A DNA stretch of 64,000 nt from Acidimicrobiia bacterium (lineage in GTDB: Bacteria; Actinomycetota; Acidimicrobiia; IMCC26256; JAOSJM01), in contig JAOSJM010000001.1 in the NCBI GenBank assembly GCA_027494165.1, positions 1,116,001-1,180,000 on the forward strand. The letters are read 5' to 3'. The notes below the pieces were generated by a model. That model did no database searches. It had not been told where the DNA came from and worked only from the letters and a program-made list of their open reading frames with translations. Below, one piece after another: positions 34,677 to 44,433 of the stretch. The translations under genes were made by a program, and so were the position numbers. Position 1 is the first letter of the stretch. The number at the start of each line of letters is the position of its first letter.

Positions 34677-35611
34677 ATGGATCGAGGCTCGGTTCCGCCG
34701 TCGATCGAGGTGGCCGGGCTCGAGAAGCGCTACGGCGACACCCCCGCGGTCGACGGCCTGTCGCTGTCCGTCGGGACCGGTGAGATCTTCGGCCTCCTGG
34801 GACCGAACGGTGCCGGCAAGACGACGACCGTCGAGATCCTCGAGGGCTACCGGCGCCCCGACGCCGGCTCGGTGCGCGTCCTCGGGCTCGACCCCTGGCG
34901 TGACGGCGCGCGCCTGCGGCCCCGCATCGGGGTGATGTTGCAGGACGGTGGCCTGTACCCGGGGATCCGGCCGCTCGAGGCGCTCCGGCTCTTCGCGTCC
35001 TACTACGACGAGCCTGACGACCCCGAACGCCTCCTGGGCCTCGTCGGGCTCGGCGAGGCGCGCCGCACGGTGGTGCGCCGGCTCTCGGGGGCCAGGCCCA
35101 GCGCCTCTCGCTGGCCCTCGCCCTCGTCGGCCGGCCCGAGATGGTCTTCCTCGACGAGCCCACGGCGGGGATGGATCCCCACGCCCGCGCCACCACGTGG
35201 CGGTTCGTGCGCGAGTTGCGGGAGCAGGGTGTCACCGTCCTGCTCACGACCCATGCGATGGACGAGGCCGAGCAGCTCTGCGACCGGGTCGCGATCATCG
35301 ACCACGGCCGGCTGGTCGCCTGCGGGACCCCGGCCGAGCTCACCTCCGTGGCCGTGGCCGAAGGGGTGTGGTTCCGCACCGCGCCCGGACTGGACGTGGG
35401 CTCGATCGCCCGGTCCCTGGGGCTTCCCGACGGCTCCGTGGTGGAGGAGCGCCCCGGTGAGTACCGGGCGGGGGCGCTGGTCACGCCGCACCTCGTCGCC
35501 GATCTCGCGGCCTGGATGCGCGACCACGGGGCCACCCTGGGGGAGCTGCGGGCCGGACGGCAGTCGCTCGAAGAGGTCTTCCTGCGCCTCACCGGCGAGG
35601 GACGAGCGTGA
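34677..35611 (+). CDS. ABC transporter ATP-binding protein, one frameshift
   Basis: ATPase of a second ABC-2 type exporter. Walker A GPNGAGKTT near residue 43, Q-loop VMLQDGGLYPG, signature RLSGGQ.QRLS split by a frameshift near 35085 in a G5 run, Walker B MVFLDEPTAGMD and H-loop LLTTHAMDEAE. Ends with the SLEEVFLRLTG tail of the DrrA-like group. Restored length ~311. The next gene, 10 nt downstream, encodes its permease. Substrate unknown; the gene next door for a prenyl synthase does not by itself indicate lipid export. Confidence 0.9.
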
Positions 35612-35621
35612 AGGTCGTACG

Positions 35622-36356
35622 ATGAGGGCCCGGGCCGTGGTCGCGCAGGCCCGGATCGAGACGCTCCTCACGCTCCGGCGCGGGGAGAGCGTGCTCGTCA
35701 CGCTCGGGATCCCGCTGGGGATCCTGGTCTTCTTCGCCAAGGTCGACACCGGCACGATGTTCGAGGATCTCGATCCGGTGGACTTCCTCGTGCCCGGGGT
35801 CCTGGCCCTGGCCGTGATGTCCACCGCCATGGTGAGCCTCGGGATCGCGACCGGCTTCGAGCGTCGCTACGGCGTGCTGAAGCGCCTCGGGTCCACACCC
35901 CTGTCGCGGGCGGGCCTCCTCGCGGCCAAGACCGTCAACGTCCTGGCCATCGAGCTGGCTCAGGCGGCCGTGATCCTCGGCACGGGGATCGCGCTCGGTT
36001 GGGAGCCGAGCTGGCGGATCGCGCCGGCGACCGCGGTGCTCCTCGTGGGCACGATCGCCTTCGCGGGGATCGGGATGCTGCTCGCCGGGACCCTCCGGGC
36101 CGACGCGAACCTGGCCGTGTCCAACGGCCTCTTCCTCGTGCTCCTCTTCCTCGGTGGGATGGCCTACCCCCTGGACCAGCTCCCCCGAGCCCTCGAGCTG
36201 CTCGGCGCGGCGCTCCCGGCGGCCGCGCTGGCCGAGTCGGTGCGGGGCGTCCTCGACCCGTCCCGCGGCCTCCCGGCCGGGAGCTTCGCCGTCCTGGTGG
36301 CCTGGGCCGTCGCCGCGCCGCTGGCCGCGTCCCGGTGGTTCCGCTGGGAGGAGTGA
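35622..36356 (+). CDS. ABC-2 type permease
   Basis: Membrane partner of the preceding ATPase, 244 residues with about six transmembrane helices. RRYGVLKRLGSTPLSRAGLLAAK is the conserved cytosolic loop of the ABC-2 family, and FLGGMAYPLDQLPRALELLG the typical periplasmic turn. ATG 35622. Convergent with the thioredoxin-like gene (9 nt between stops). Together with 34677-35611 it gives a complete exporter of the same class as 3113-4872. Confidence 0.9.
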   Translation: MRARAVVAQARIETLLTLRRGESVLVTLGIPLGILVFFAKVDTGTMFEDLDPVDFLVPGVLALAVMSTAMVSLGIATGFERRYGVLKRLGSTPLSRAGLLAAKTVNVLAIELAQAAVILGTGIALGWEPSWRIAPATAVLLVGTIAFAGIGMLLAGTLRADANLAVSNGLFLVLLFLGGMAYPLDQLPRALELLGAALPAAALAESVRGVLDPSRGLPAGSFAVLVAWAVAAPLAASRWFRWEE

Positions 36357-36365
36357 CGGGGGGGA

Positions 36366-36983
36366 TCAGAGGATCTCGGCGAGGAGCTCGTCGAGGAGCT
36401 CCTCGTCGGAGAGCCCGTAGACCCGGCCGCGCACGACGCCGTCAGGGTCGATGAAGAAGGTCTGGGGGATCGCGCGGACCCCGTAGCTCCGCGCGACCGA
36501 GCCGTCCTCGTCACGTCCGAGGGGCCAGTCCACGCCCAGCTCCTCCGCGAAGGCGATCGAGTCGGCCGGGAGATCCTCGTAGGTGACGCCGAGCACCTCG
36601 AGGCCGGCGTCGGTGTGGCTCTCCCGGGCGGAGGCGAGGAGGGGGAACTCGTCGCGGCACGGCTTGCACCACGAGGCCCAGAAGGTGAGCACCACGGGCC
36701 GGCCCCGGTACTCGTCGAGGCGCACCGCCGGTCCGTCGAGGCCCGGTACCTCGAACCCCGGCGCCGGCCGGCCCACCTCGGCGACGCCCGGGACCGAGAC
36801 GGCACCCTCGGAGGGGACGGAGGTCGACGGCGCCGAGTCCTCGCCCGCCCGGACCACCCAGATGCCGAGCACCAGACCGACCACGAGCAGCCCGAGGGCC
36901 AGCCCCGACAGCAGGGCGCGGCGGGCGCCCGGCGCCCGGCGGGGAGCGTCGGGGGCGTCGGGGGCCGCGACGTCAGGCGGCAC
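36366..36983 (-). CDS. TlpA-like membrane-anchored thioredoxin (redoxin)
   Basis: 205-residue thiol-disulfide oxidoreductase anchored by one N-terminal helix (LLSGLALGLLVVGLVLGIWVV) with the catalytic domain outside the membrane. Active site WASWCKPCRDEFP and cis-Pro loop RAIPQTFFIDPDG are intact. GTG 36983 lies inside the end of the heme O synthase gene (11-nt overlap), so the two are co-translated; this points to a role in cytochrome c or cytochrome oxidase maturation, for instance reducing heme-binding or CuA cysteines (inference from context). Confidence 0.88.
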   Translation of the reverse strand: MPPDVAAPDAPDAPRRAPGARRALLSGLALGLLVVGLVLGIWVVRAGEDSAPSTSVPSEGAVSVPGVAEVGRPAPGFEVPGLDGPAVRLDEYRGRPVVLTFWASWCKPCRDEFPLLASARESHTDAGLEVLGVTYEDLPADSIAFAEELGVDWPLGRDEDGSVARSYGVRAIPQTFFIDPDGVVRGRVYGLSDEELLDELLAEIL

Positions 36984-37891
36984 GGACGAGGGTGTCGACG
37001 GCAACGGCGGCGAAGAGGAGCGCGAGGTACCGGTTGGAGAACGCGAAGAACCCGATGGCCCGCTCGGGCGTGGGCCGGCGGGCGAGGAGCACCGCTTCCC
37101 GGACGAAGGCGGCCCCGAGGGCGAGGGCCGCGACCAGGTACGCCACCCCGGTGTCGGCCACCAGGGGTAGGGCGAGCGTCGCGGCGACCACCCCGACCGT
37201 GTAGACGAGGCTGTGGCGCACCGCCGTGGGGATCCCCGGGTCACCGGGAGCATGGGGATGCCGGCGGCGGTGTAGTCGTCGAGGTAGCGCACCGCCAGGG
37301 CCCAGAAGTGGGGGGCGTCCAGAGGAACACGACGGCGAAGAGGACCCAGGCCGGGGCGCCGACCCGTCCGGTCACCGCCGCCCACCCCACGAGGACCGGG
37401 ACCGCGCCGGCCGCGCCGCCGATCACGATGTTCTGGTCGGACCGGGGCTTCAGCCAGATCGTGTACACGAAGACGTAGAAGAGCATGGCCCCGACCGACA
37501 GCGCCGCCGACAGGAGGTTCACGGTGACGGCCAGCCACGCGAAGGCCCCCACCTCGAGGACGAGGCCGAAGACCAGCGCCTGGCGGGGCTCGACCTCGCC
37601 CCGGGGGAGCGGCCGGCGGCTCGTCCGGCTCATCACCTGGTCACGGTCGCGCTCGATCCAGCAGTTGAGGGTGTTCGCGCCCCCAGCGGCCATCGCGCCA
37701 CCGAGGAGGACCGCGCCGATCAGGCCCGGCGAGGGGAAGCCGCCGTCGGCCAGGATCATCGCGGGAACCGTCGTGACGAGCAGCAGCTCGACCACGCGAG
37801 GCTTCGTGAGCCGGACGTACGACCCGATCAGGGCGAGGAGGCGACGAGGGTGGGCGGCCGCTGCGTGCGTCGCCTCGGAGGTCACAGGCAC
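36973..37891 (-). CDS. ctaB: Protoheme IX farnesyltransferase (heme O synthase), two frameshifts
   Basis: UbiA-type membrane prenyltransferase that adds farnesyl to heme B, giving heme O, the substrate of CtaA. Motifs: [18 protein letters not shown], the magnesium-binding [20 protein letters not shown] and the loop [13 protein letters not shown]; about eight to nine membrane helices. Shifts at C/G runs near 37312 (WTPPTSG should read WTPPHFWAL) and 37236 (TRGSPRR should read [11 protein letters not shown]) split it into pieces in the track. GTG 37891. Restored length ~306. Heads a two-gene unit with the thioredoxin-like gene. Confidence 0.9.
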
Positions 37892-37913
37892 CGGCTCGTC
37901 ATGCTGGTCGAAC

Positions 37914-37943
37914 CCCTCCGGCCCCTCCGGCCCCTCCGGCCGC
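37914..37943. repeat. Short direct repeats CCCCTCCGG (three to four copies)
   Basis: CCCCTCCGG is repeated head to tail with a 9-bp period just upstream of ctaB (between its start and the GroES-like gene). Could be a regulatory array or simple microsatellite expansion; no known binding site is recognised. Confidence 0.5.
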
Positions 37944-38033
37944 CATGGTCCGCCGGTCCCCGTACCGGCCCCCGCGAGGGCGAATGTACCGCAGGGTCCC
38001 TCCCGGGATCGAAGCAGCCACCGGGGCGGGAAG

Positions 38034-38039
38034 TAACCT
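38034..38039 (+). promoter_or_regulatory. Putative -10 box TAACCT
   Basis: TAACCT, 8 nt before ATG 38048, no Shine-Dalgarno; leaderless promoter. Lies in the 156-bp space between divergent ctaB and the GroES-like gene, which also holds a run of CCCCTCCGG direct repeats at 37918-37941. Confidence 0.4.
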
Positions 38040-38047
38040 ACGCGGCC

Positions 38048-38392
38048 ATGTCCCCCGCCGCGGACCCGGCGCCCAGCGAGGCGCGGCAGTCGATCCGAAT
38101 GACCGCGGACCGGATCCTCGCCCTCCCGTCGGCCGAGCTGGGGGAGCGCAAGTCACGCGCGGGGATCCTCATCCCGGCCACCGCCAACGTGAGCCGGAGG
38201 CTCGTGTGGGCCGAGGTCGTGGCGGTCGGGCCGACCGTCCGCAACGTCGAGGAGGGGGACCGGGTGCTCTTCAGCCCGGATTCGGGCTATGAGGTGGAGG
38301 TCCGGGGCGAGTCCTACCTGATCCTGCGCGAGCGGGACGTCCACGCGGTGGCGTCCGACCGGGAGGAGGGCCAGACCGGCCTCTACCTCTGA
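38048..38392 (+). CDS. GroES-like (Cpn10 fold) protein
   Basis: 114 residues with a Cpn10 fold pattern: [43 protein letters not shown], then [36 protein letters not shown]. It keeps the barrel motifs but has no groEL next to it and a ~15-residue N-terminal extension, so it may be a paralogue distinct from the main co-chaperonin. ATG 38048. Confidence 0.8.
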   Translation: MSPAADPAPSEARQSIRMTADRILALPSAELGERKSRAGILIPATANVSRRLVWAEVVAVGPTVRNVEEGDRVLFSPDSGYEVEVRGESYLILRERDVHAVASDREEGQTGLYL

Positions 38393-38440
38393 GCTGCGGC
38401 GGGCCCCGCCTCGCCCCGCCGCCGACCCGAGGACCCCCTG

Positions 38441-39204
38441 ATGATCGACCCCACGACCACCCTGAGGCTCGACGGCAAGCGCGCGCTGGTGACCGGAGGG
38501 ACCCGGGGCATCGGCCGGGCGGTGGCCGAGGCGTTCGCCGCGGCGGGGGCCCGGGTCTGCGTGATGGCGCGCAAGCCCGAGGAGCTCGAGGAGACCCGGA
38601 CCGCGCTCGAGGGCCTGGCTCCGGCGGTGGCGACGTTCGCCGGATCGGCCGGCGATCCGGAAGCGATCGAGGGGGTCGTCGAGCACTGCCTGGCCGAGCT
38701 CGGCGGCCTCGACGTCCTCGTGAACAACGCGGGGACCAACCCGGCCTTCGGGCCGATGATCGACATCGAGCACCGGGCGGTCCGCAAGATCCTCGAGGTC
38801 AACCTCGAAGGACCGCTGCTGCTGACCCAGGCCGCCTGGAGGGCCTGGATGCGAGAGCACGGGGGGCCGTCGTGAACATGGCGTCGGTGGGTGGGGTCCA
38901 CCCCGCGCCGTTCATCGGCTTCTACAACGTCTCGAAGGCCGCGCTCATCCACCTGACCCGGCAGCTCGCGATGGAGCTCGGCCCCGCCGTGCGGGTGAAC
39001 GCGCTGGCGCCGGGGCTGGTGAAGACGTCGATGTCCCGGGCCCTCTACGAGGGCAACGAGGAGGAGCTCTCGGCGCGGTTCCCGCTCCGCCGTCTCGGCG
39101 TGCCCGACGACGTGGCGGGCGCGGCGCTCTTCCTCGCCTCCGAGGCCTCGTCGTGGCTCACCGGCGAGGCCATCGTCGTCGACGGTGGCGCCCACCTGAC
39201 CTGA
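38441..39204 (+). CDS. Short-chain dehydrogenase/reductase, one frameshift
   Basis: Classical SDR of ~254 residues split in the track at a G6 run near 38862 (EHGGPS stop should read EHGGAVVNMASVGG). Motifs: TGGTRGIGRA, VNNAGTNPAF, NMASVGG with catalytic Ser, YNVSK active site and the final VVDGGAHL. ATG 38441, no clear ribosome site. FabG-like; substrate unknown. It follows the GroES-like gene by 48 nt and is convergent with the carbonic-anhydrase-like gene. Confidence 0.88.
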
Positions 39205-39228
39205 CCCTCCCCGCGGGCGAGGCGGCCC

Positions 39229-39759
39229 TCAGTCCCGGAGCCACTCGGTCCCCTCCCGGTGGCGCTGCGCCAGCTCCCGGTACGCGGACGGGTTGGCGGC
39301 CACCCAGAGCTCGGCGGGGGAGCCGGGCACCGGCCGCTTGAGCCGAGCCGGTGCGCCGGCCACGAGGAACCCGGGCGGGACGGTCGTGCCCGCGGCCACG
39401 ACCGAGCCGGCGGCGACGAGGGACCGGGCTCCCACGGTCGCCCCGTCCAGGACGACCGCGCCGTTGGCGACGAGGCACTCCTCTTCGAGCACGGCCCCGT
39501 GGATCACGCAGTTGTGGGCCACCGTCGCCCCCGGCCCGACCTCGGTGTGGAGGCCCGGTGGGCCGTGGAGGACGGCACCGTCCTGGACGTTGGCCCCCGC
39601 CCGGAGGATCACGGGCGAGAAGTCGGCCCGCAGGACGGCCCCGTACCAGACGGAGGCACCGTCCTCGACCACGACGTCACCGACGAGGACCGCGGTGGGG
39701 GCCACCCAGGCCCCGGGATGGACGTTCGGCGTCAGGCCCTCGAACGAGAACTGGGGCAT
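39229..39759 (-). CDS. Gamma-class carbonic anhydrase family protein
   Basis: Trimeric left-handed beta-helix protein of 176 residues. Hexapeptide repeats start at VHPGAWVAPTAVLVGDV, and the three metal-binding histidines fall in LHGPPGLHTEVG, and VAHNCVIHG, in the spacing of gamma carbonic anhydrases and their YrdA/PaaY relatives. Whether it hydrates CO2 or acts on another substrate cannot be told; many relatives lack activity. ATG 39759 follows GGAGGATCC. Confidence 0.87.
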   Translation of the reverse strand: MPQFSFEGLTPNVHPGAWVAPTAVLVGDVVVEDGASVWYGAVLRADFSPVILRAGANVQDGAVLHGPPGLHTEVGPGATVAHNCVIHGAVLEEECLVANGAVVLDGATVGARSLVAAGSVVAAGTTVPPGFLVAGAPARLKRPVPGSPAELWVAANPSAYRELAQRHREGTEWLRD

Positions 39760-39781
39760 GCGGATCCTCCGGCCGGCCCGG

Positions 39782-40549
39782 TCAACGAGGACCCCGCCGG
39801 AAGGTCACCGGGGCCTCGGCGGGGTGGCGCACGGGCGGGACGCCGGACCTCCTCCGTTCGTCGAGGTAGGCCGCCACCCGCTCGAAGAGCACGTCCCCGA
39901 GCATCCGGCGCAGCTCGGGCTCGAGCGACCGGTACACGGGCTCGCGACCGCCGAAGGCCTCGGGAGCCTCCGTGCACCACCAGGCGAAGTCGTCACCGCC
40001 CTCGCCCCATCCGCGGCGATCGAACTCCGACAGCACCGACGTGACCGTGCCGTCGTCCTCCTCGCGATCCTCCCGGCGGAGCGGGAGCTGCCAGCACACC
40101 TCCGGCTTCAGCTCCGTGTGGTGCCGGTCGGTGCGGGCCGCGTGGAGGTGCAGCGCGCACCCCGCGCCCCCGGGGAAGCCGGGCCGGTTCAGGAAGACGC
40201 AGGCGTCCCCGACGAGCCGGGTCCGCCACGCGTCCTTCCCGGAGCGCGCGAAGACGCCCTTCGTCCGCCCGACCCTCGCGTGCTGCCACTCGTCGTCCCG
40301 GAGCCTCCGGGCCGCGCGCACGACGCGGTCCCGGTCCTTCCGGTCGGCGAAGTGCGCGCCGTAGGAGCAGCAGCCCTGCACCAGCTCGGGGGCCGGCTCC
40401 GTGAGGACCCCCTGGCAGCCGGCCCCGAAGATGCAGTGCCACGACGACGCGAGGAAGGTGACGTCGACCTGCCAGACGCGCCCCTCCTCGCCCGGGTCGG
40501 GGAACGTGGCCCACTCGCGGCTCGGCCCGATCGGCCGGGGTTCCGTCAC
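39782..40549 (-). CDS. Conserved Cys-rich protein, YkgJ/DUF3109-like
   Basis: 255 residues with cysteine clusters WHCIFGAGCQGVL, QGCCSYGAHF, GDACVFLNRPGFPGGAGCALHLHA and EVCWQLPL, a layout like YkgJ-type proteins thought to bind zinc or an iron-sulfur cluster. Function unknown. GTG 40549 overlaps the stop of the M20 peptidase gene (GTGA), so the two are co-translated. In many actinobacteria I would expect this conserved family as a stand-alone gene; its pairing here may or may not be meaningful. Confidence 0.65.
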   Translation of the reverse strand: MTEPRPIGPSREWATFPDPGEEGRVWQVDVTFLASSWHCIFGAGCQGVLTEPAPELVQGCCSYGAHFADRKDRDRVVRAARRLRDDEWQHARVGRTKGVFARSGKDAWRTRLVGDACVFLNRPGFPGGAGCALHLHAARTDRHHTELKPEVCWQLPLRREDREEDDGTVTSVLSEFDRRGWGEGGDDFAWWCTEAPEAFGGREPVYRSLEPELRRMLGDVLFERVAAYLDERRRSGVPPVRHPAEAPVTFRRGPR

Positions 40550-41924
40550 CGGAGCACCTCCGCGATCTCGCTCCACAGCTCGCCCGTCGCCAGGAGCCCC
40601 CGCCAGAGCTGGTCGAGCACGACCCGCTCGTCGGGGGCGTGGGTCCGGTCGTCGGGGAGCCCCACGCCGAGGTAGAGGACCGGTCGGTCGAGGATCCGTC
40701 CGAGCGCCTCCTCCGGCCCCGACCCGCCCTCGCGCGTGAACACCGGCGCTCGGCCCCAGACCCGCTCGATCGCCCGGGCGGCGGCGCCGACGGCGGGGTG
40801 GTCGACCGGCGTGAGGGCCGGGCCGACCGCGCCGAGCCGCTCGATCCGCAGCTCCGCCCCGTCGGGCACCCGGTCGCGCAGCCATCGCTCGGCCAGGGCG
40901 GCGACGTCGTCGGGATCCTGGTCCGGGACGAGGCGGAACGTGAGCTTCAGCCGGGCCGTCGCCGGCACCACGGTCTTGACGCCTTCGGCGGCGTGCCCGG
41001 CGAGGATCCCCGTGACCTCGGCGGTGGGGCGGGTCCAGATGCGCTCGAGGGTGCTTCGTCCCGCCTCGCCGGTCAGGGTCCGCACCCCGGCGGACCGCCG
41101 GAAGGCGTCCTCGTCGAAGGGGACCGCGGCGAGCGCTCCGGCCTCGGCGGCGGTGAGGGTCGCACCCGGTCGTAGAAGCCGGGGACGGCCACGCGGCCGT
41201 CGGCGTCGTGGAGGGCGGCCACCAGGCTCGCCGCGACGTGCGCCGCGTTCGGCACGGCGCCGCCGAAGCTCCCGGAGTGCAGGTCGGCTTCGGCCGTGCG
41301 GACCACGACGTCGAGGGCGACGAGCCCCCGCAGGCCGGTGCACATGGACGGCCGGTCGGGGCCGAGCATCGCGGTGTCCGACACGACCACCCCGTCGCAG
41401 GCGAGACGTTCCCGCTCGGTCTCCAGGAGGTGGTCGAAGTGGGGACTCCCCACCTCCTCCTCGCCCTCGACGAGCAGCTTGAGGTTGACGGGGAGGCCGC
41501 CGTGCTCGGTGAGGAACGCCCGGACGACCTCGAGGTGGACGAGGACCTGCCCCTTGTCGTCGACGGCGCCACGCGCGAAGAGCCGGCCGTCGCGGACGGT
41601 GGGCTCGAACGGCGGACTGGTCCACTCGTCGAGCGGTTCGACGGGCTGCACGTCGTGGTGCCCGTAGACGAGGACCGTGGGGGCCCCCTCCGCGTGGAGC
41701 CAGTCGCCGTAGACGGCGGGGTGGCCGGCGGTCTCGATCACCTCGATGTGCTCGAGCCCGACGGCCCGCATGCGCGCCGCGCACCACTCGGCGGAGGCGC
41801 GCACGTCGCTCTCCCGGCGCGGGTCGGCCGAGATCGACGGGATGCGGAGCCAGGCGACGAGGTCCTGGAGGATCCGGTCGCGCTCCCGGTCGAGGTACCC
41901 GGCGAGGATCGGAGCGGGCGGCAT
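40546..41924 (-). CDS. M20 family metallopeptidase (dipeptidase), one frameshift
   Basis: Zinc-dependent exopeptidase of ~459 residues. Metal ligands and active site are in VYGHHDVQPVEP, ARGAVDDKGQ, VEGEEEVGSPH and the late EGGSGPEEAL / HAPDERV segments; the dimerisation lid carries DLHSGSFGGAVPNAAH. Frame shifts near 41163 (RVRPSPPP should read RVR.TLTAAEAGAL). ATG 41924 lies 7 nt after a TACGCT -10 box (41932-41937), so the mRNA is likely leaderless. Cytosolic; no signal peptide. Confidence 0.9.
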
Positions 41925-41931
41925 CCCGGCG

Positions 41932-42010
41932 AGCGTACTGCGCGCCGCGCGCCGCTCCCGGGACGGCCGGGGCGGGTCGGACCGGCCCGCCGGGGAGGTC
42001 TCGGTAGGCT
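41932..42010. promoter_or_regulatory. Divergent promoter region: TACGCT (minus) and TAGGCT (plus)
   Basis: Minus-strand TACGCT (41932-41937) lies 7 nt before the peptidase ATG 41924; plus-strand TAGGCT (42005-42010) lies 6 nt before the glcD ATG 42017. Both genes would be leaderless and share a 92-bp control region. Confidence 0.45.
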
Positions 42011-42016
42011 TCGGCC

Positions 42017-43444
42017 ATGCCCGATCCCGGCCGGCTGCTGGCGGATCTGCGGGCCGTCCTCGGGCCCGATCGGGCCCGGGCCGAGCCGCTCGAGCTGTCG
42101 CTCTACGGGCGCGACGCCGGGACCACGCGCGGCCGGCCCGCGGCGGTGTGCTTCCCGCGTTCCACCCACGAGGTCGCGGCCGCGGTCCGGGTGGCCGCTC
42201 GCCACGACCGCCCGTTCGTGGCCCGGGGGAGCGGGACCGGGCTGGCCGGTGGGGCCACGCCGGTCGGCGACCCGGTCGTCGTGGTCACCACGCAGCTCAA
42301 CCGGGTGCTCGGCGTGGACCCCGACGAGCGGGTCGCCTGGGTCGAGCCCGGCGTGCTGAACCTCGACCTCTCCCGGGCGGTGCGCCACCTCGGCCTCCAC
42401 TACGCCCCCGACCCGTCGTCACAGCAGGCCTGCTCGATCGGCGGCAACGTGGGGACGAACGCCGGTGGACCGCACTGCCTGGCGTACGGCGTCACCGCCG
42501 CCCACGTGCTCGCGGTCGAGGTGGTCCTCCCCGATGGTGAGGTGGCGATGCTCGGCGGGCTCGCACCCGACCGGCCCGGCTACGACCTGCGGGGCTGCTT
42601 CGTGGGCAGCGAGGGGACGATGGGGATCGCCACCCGCATCGCGGTGAGGCTCACGCCCGACCCCCCCGACGTCCGCACCATGCTGCTCGACTTCGACTCG
42701 GTCGAGGCGGCCGCCGCCACCGTGACCGGGATCCTCGGGGCCGGGGTGGTCCCGGCCGCGGTGGAGATGATGGACGCCCTCATCACCCGGGCGGTCGAGG
42801 ACTTCGTCGGTGCCGGCTACCCGCGCGACGCGGCCGCCGTCCTCCTCGTCGAGGTCGACGGTCTCCCCGCCGGCGTCGCGCACGATGTCGCCGTCGTGCG
42901 GTCGGTCGCCGAGGCCGAGGGTGCCCGGTCGGTGCGGGTGGCCGCCGACGAGTCGGAGCGGGCCCTCCTGTGGAAGGGGAGGAAGTCGGCCTTCGGGGCC
43001 GTCGCCCGGATCGCGCCCGACTACTACCTCCACGACGCCGTGGTCCCCAGGACGCGGCTCGTCGACGTCCTCGCCGAGGTCGGGGCCATCGCCGCCGCGC
43101 ACGAACTCACGGTGATGAACGTGTTCCACGCCGGTGATGGCAACCTGCACCCGCTGATCGTCTTCGACGCCCGGGAGCCAGGGGTGTGGCAGCGGGTGCA
43201 CGACGCGGGGGAGGCGATCCTGCGGGCCTGCGTGGACGCCGGAGGAGTGCTGTCCGGCGAGCACGGCATCGGCCTGGAGAAGCGGGACTTCATGCCCCTG
43301 GTCTTCTCGACCGACGACCTCGACGCCCAGGCGCGCCTGCGCGACGCGTTCGATCCGCAGGGACGGGCCAACCCGGGCAAGGTCCTGCCCCGGGGCAGCC
43401 GTTGCGGCGAGCTCGGCGACCTCCCGGAGGGCGCGTGGATCTGA
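42017..43444 (+). CDS. glcD: Glycolate oxidase subunit GlcD-like (FAD-linked oxidase)
   Basis: 475-residue FAD protein of the VAO/D-lactate dehydrogenase family; FAD loop RGSGTGLAGGA, SIGGNVGTNAGGPHCLAYG, GSEGTMGIAT, and C-terminal VFHAGDGNLHPL and SGEHGIGLEK are all present. Oxidises glycolate or another 2-hydroxyacid. First gene of glcD-glcE-glcF, matching the three-subunit membrane-associated glycolate oxidase. Leaderless start at ATG 42017. D-lactate is an alternative substrate. Confidence 0.93.
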   Translation: MPDPGRLLADLRAVLGPDRARAEPLELSLYGRDAGTTRGRPAAVCFPRSTHEVAAAVRVAARHDRPFVARGSGTGLAGGATPVGDPVVVVTTQLNRVLGVDPDERVAWVEPGVLNLDLSRAVRHLGLHYAPDPSSQQACSIGGNVGTNAGGPHCLAYGVTAAHVLAVEVVLPDGEVAMLGGLAPDRPGYDLRGCFVGSEGTMGIATRIAVRLTPDPPDVRTMLLDFDSVEAAAATVTGILGAGVVPAAVEMMDALITRAVEDFVGAGYPRDAAAVLLVEVDGLPAGVAHDVAVVRSVAEAEGARSVRVAADESERALLWKGRKSAFGAVARIAPDYYLHDAVVPRTRLVDVLAEVGAIAAAHELTVMNVFHAGDGNLHPLIVFDAREPGVWQRVHDAGEAILRACVDAGGVLSGEHGIGLEKRDFMPLVFSTDDLDAQARLRDAFDPQGRANPGKVLPRGSRCGELGDLPEGAWI

Positions 43445-44433
43445 CCGGCCGGGCGGCGAAGCGCCTGGCCGGCCTCGTGGAGCGGGCCACGGCGGTCGTC
43501 CCGGTCGGCGCCCGTACCCACTGGGAGGTCGGTGGTCCGCCCGCTCCGGCCACCGAGGTCCGCGCGCCGGGAGGGGTGGTCGAGCACGAGCCGGCCGAGC
43601 TCACGATCACCGTCGGCGCCGGCCTCACCGCGGCGGCGCTGGCCGACGTGCTCGCCGAGGCCGGGCAGGAGTGCCCGCTCGACCCCCGTGAACCCGGGGC
43701 GACCGTCGGCGGCGTCCTCGCCACGGGGTTGTCCGGGCCGCGCCGCCTCCGGTACGGGCCCCTGCGCGACCGGGTGCTCGAGGTCCGGTTCGTGACCGCG
43801 CGGGGCCGGCTGGTGAAGGGAGGAGGCCCGACGGTCAAGAACGTCACCGGCTACGACCTCCCCCGGCTGCTGGTGGGGTCCCTCGGAACGATCGGCGTCC
43901 TCGTGCAGGTGACCCTGCGGTGCCAGGCCCGGCCCCGCTGCGCCCGCTGGTTCGCCGGTGTCGAGACCCCTGACGCCGTCGGGCGGCGCCTCTTCCGGCC
44001 CTCGTCGGTCCTCTGGGACGGTGCCACCACCCGCGTCCTCCTCGAAGGGGATCCCGAGGACGTCGAAGCGGAGGCTCGCCGGGCCGGCCTCGAGCCGGGC
44101 GGGCCCGCTCCCTGGCCCGACGGACCGCACCGGGGTCGGGTGTCGGTCCCTCCGTCGCGGCTGGCGGCGCTCGGCACGGCGCTGGACGACTCGGAGGGGA
44201 TCTCCTGGCTGGCCGAGGCGGGCGTCGGGACGGTGCACGTCGGCGCCGCGACCGTCGCCGCCCTCGCGGAGGCCCGACAGCGGGCCGAGGAGCAGGGTGG
44301 CTGGCTCCTCCGGGAGGCCGGCGCCGCCGAGCTCCACCCCTTCGGCGCCGTTCACGATCGGGCGCTCCAGTCGCGGGTCCGGCGGGCGTTCGACCCGGAC
44401 GGGAAGCTGTCGCCGGGGAGGGTCCCGTGGTGA
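43435..44433 (+). CDS. glcE: Glycolate oxidase FAD-binding subunit GlcE-like
   Basis: 332-residue second FAD subunit of the 2-hydroxyacid oxidase. Short FAD-binding domain (VPVGARTHWEVGG, EPGATVGGVLATGLSGPRRLRYG, KGGGPTVKNVTGYDLPRLLVGSLG) and a C-terminal PFGAVHDRALQSRVRRAFDPDGKL segment shared with GlcD. GTG 43435 overlaps glcD by 10 nt and follows CGGAGGG, indicating translational coupling; its stop overlaps or abuts the glcF start. Confidence 0.9.
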   Translation: MDLTGRAAKRLAGLVERATAVVPVGARTHWEVGGPPAPATEVRAPGGVVEHEPAELTITVGAGLTAAALADVLAEAGQECPLDPREPGATVGGVLATGLSGPRRLRYGPLRDRVLEVRFVTARGRLVKGGGPTVKNVTGYDLPRLLVGSLGTIGVLVQVTLRCQARPRCARWFAGVETPDAVGRRLFRPSSVLWDGATTRVLLEGDPEDVEAEARRAGLEPGGPAPWPDGPHRGRVSVPPSRLAALGTALDDSEGISWLAEAGVGTVHVGAATVAALAEARQRAEEQGGWLLREAGAAELHPFGAVHDRALQSRVRRAFDPDGKLSPGRVPW

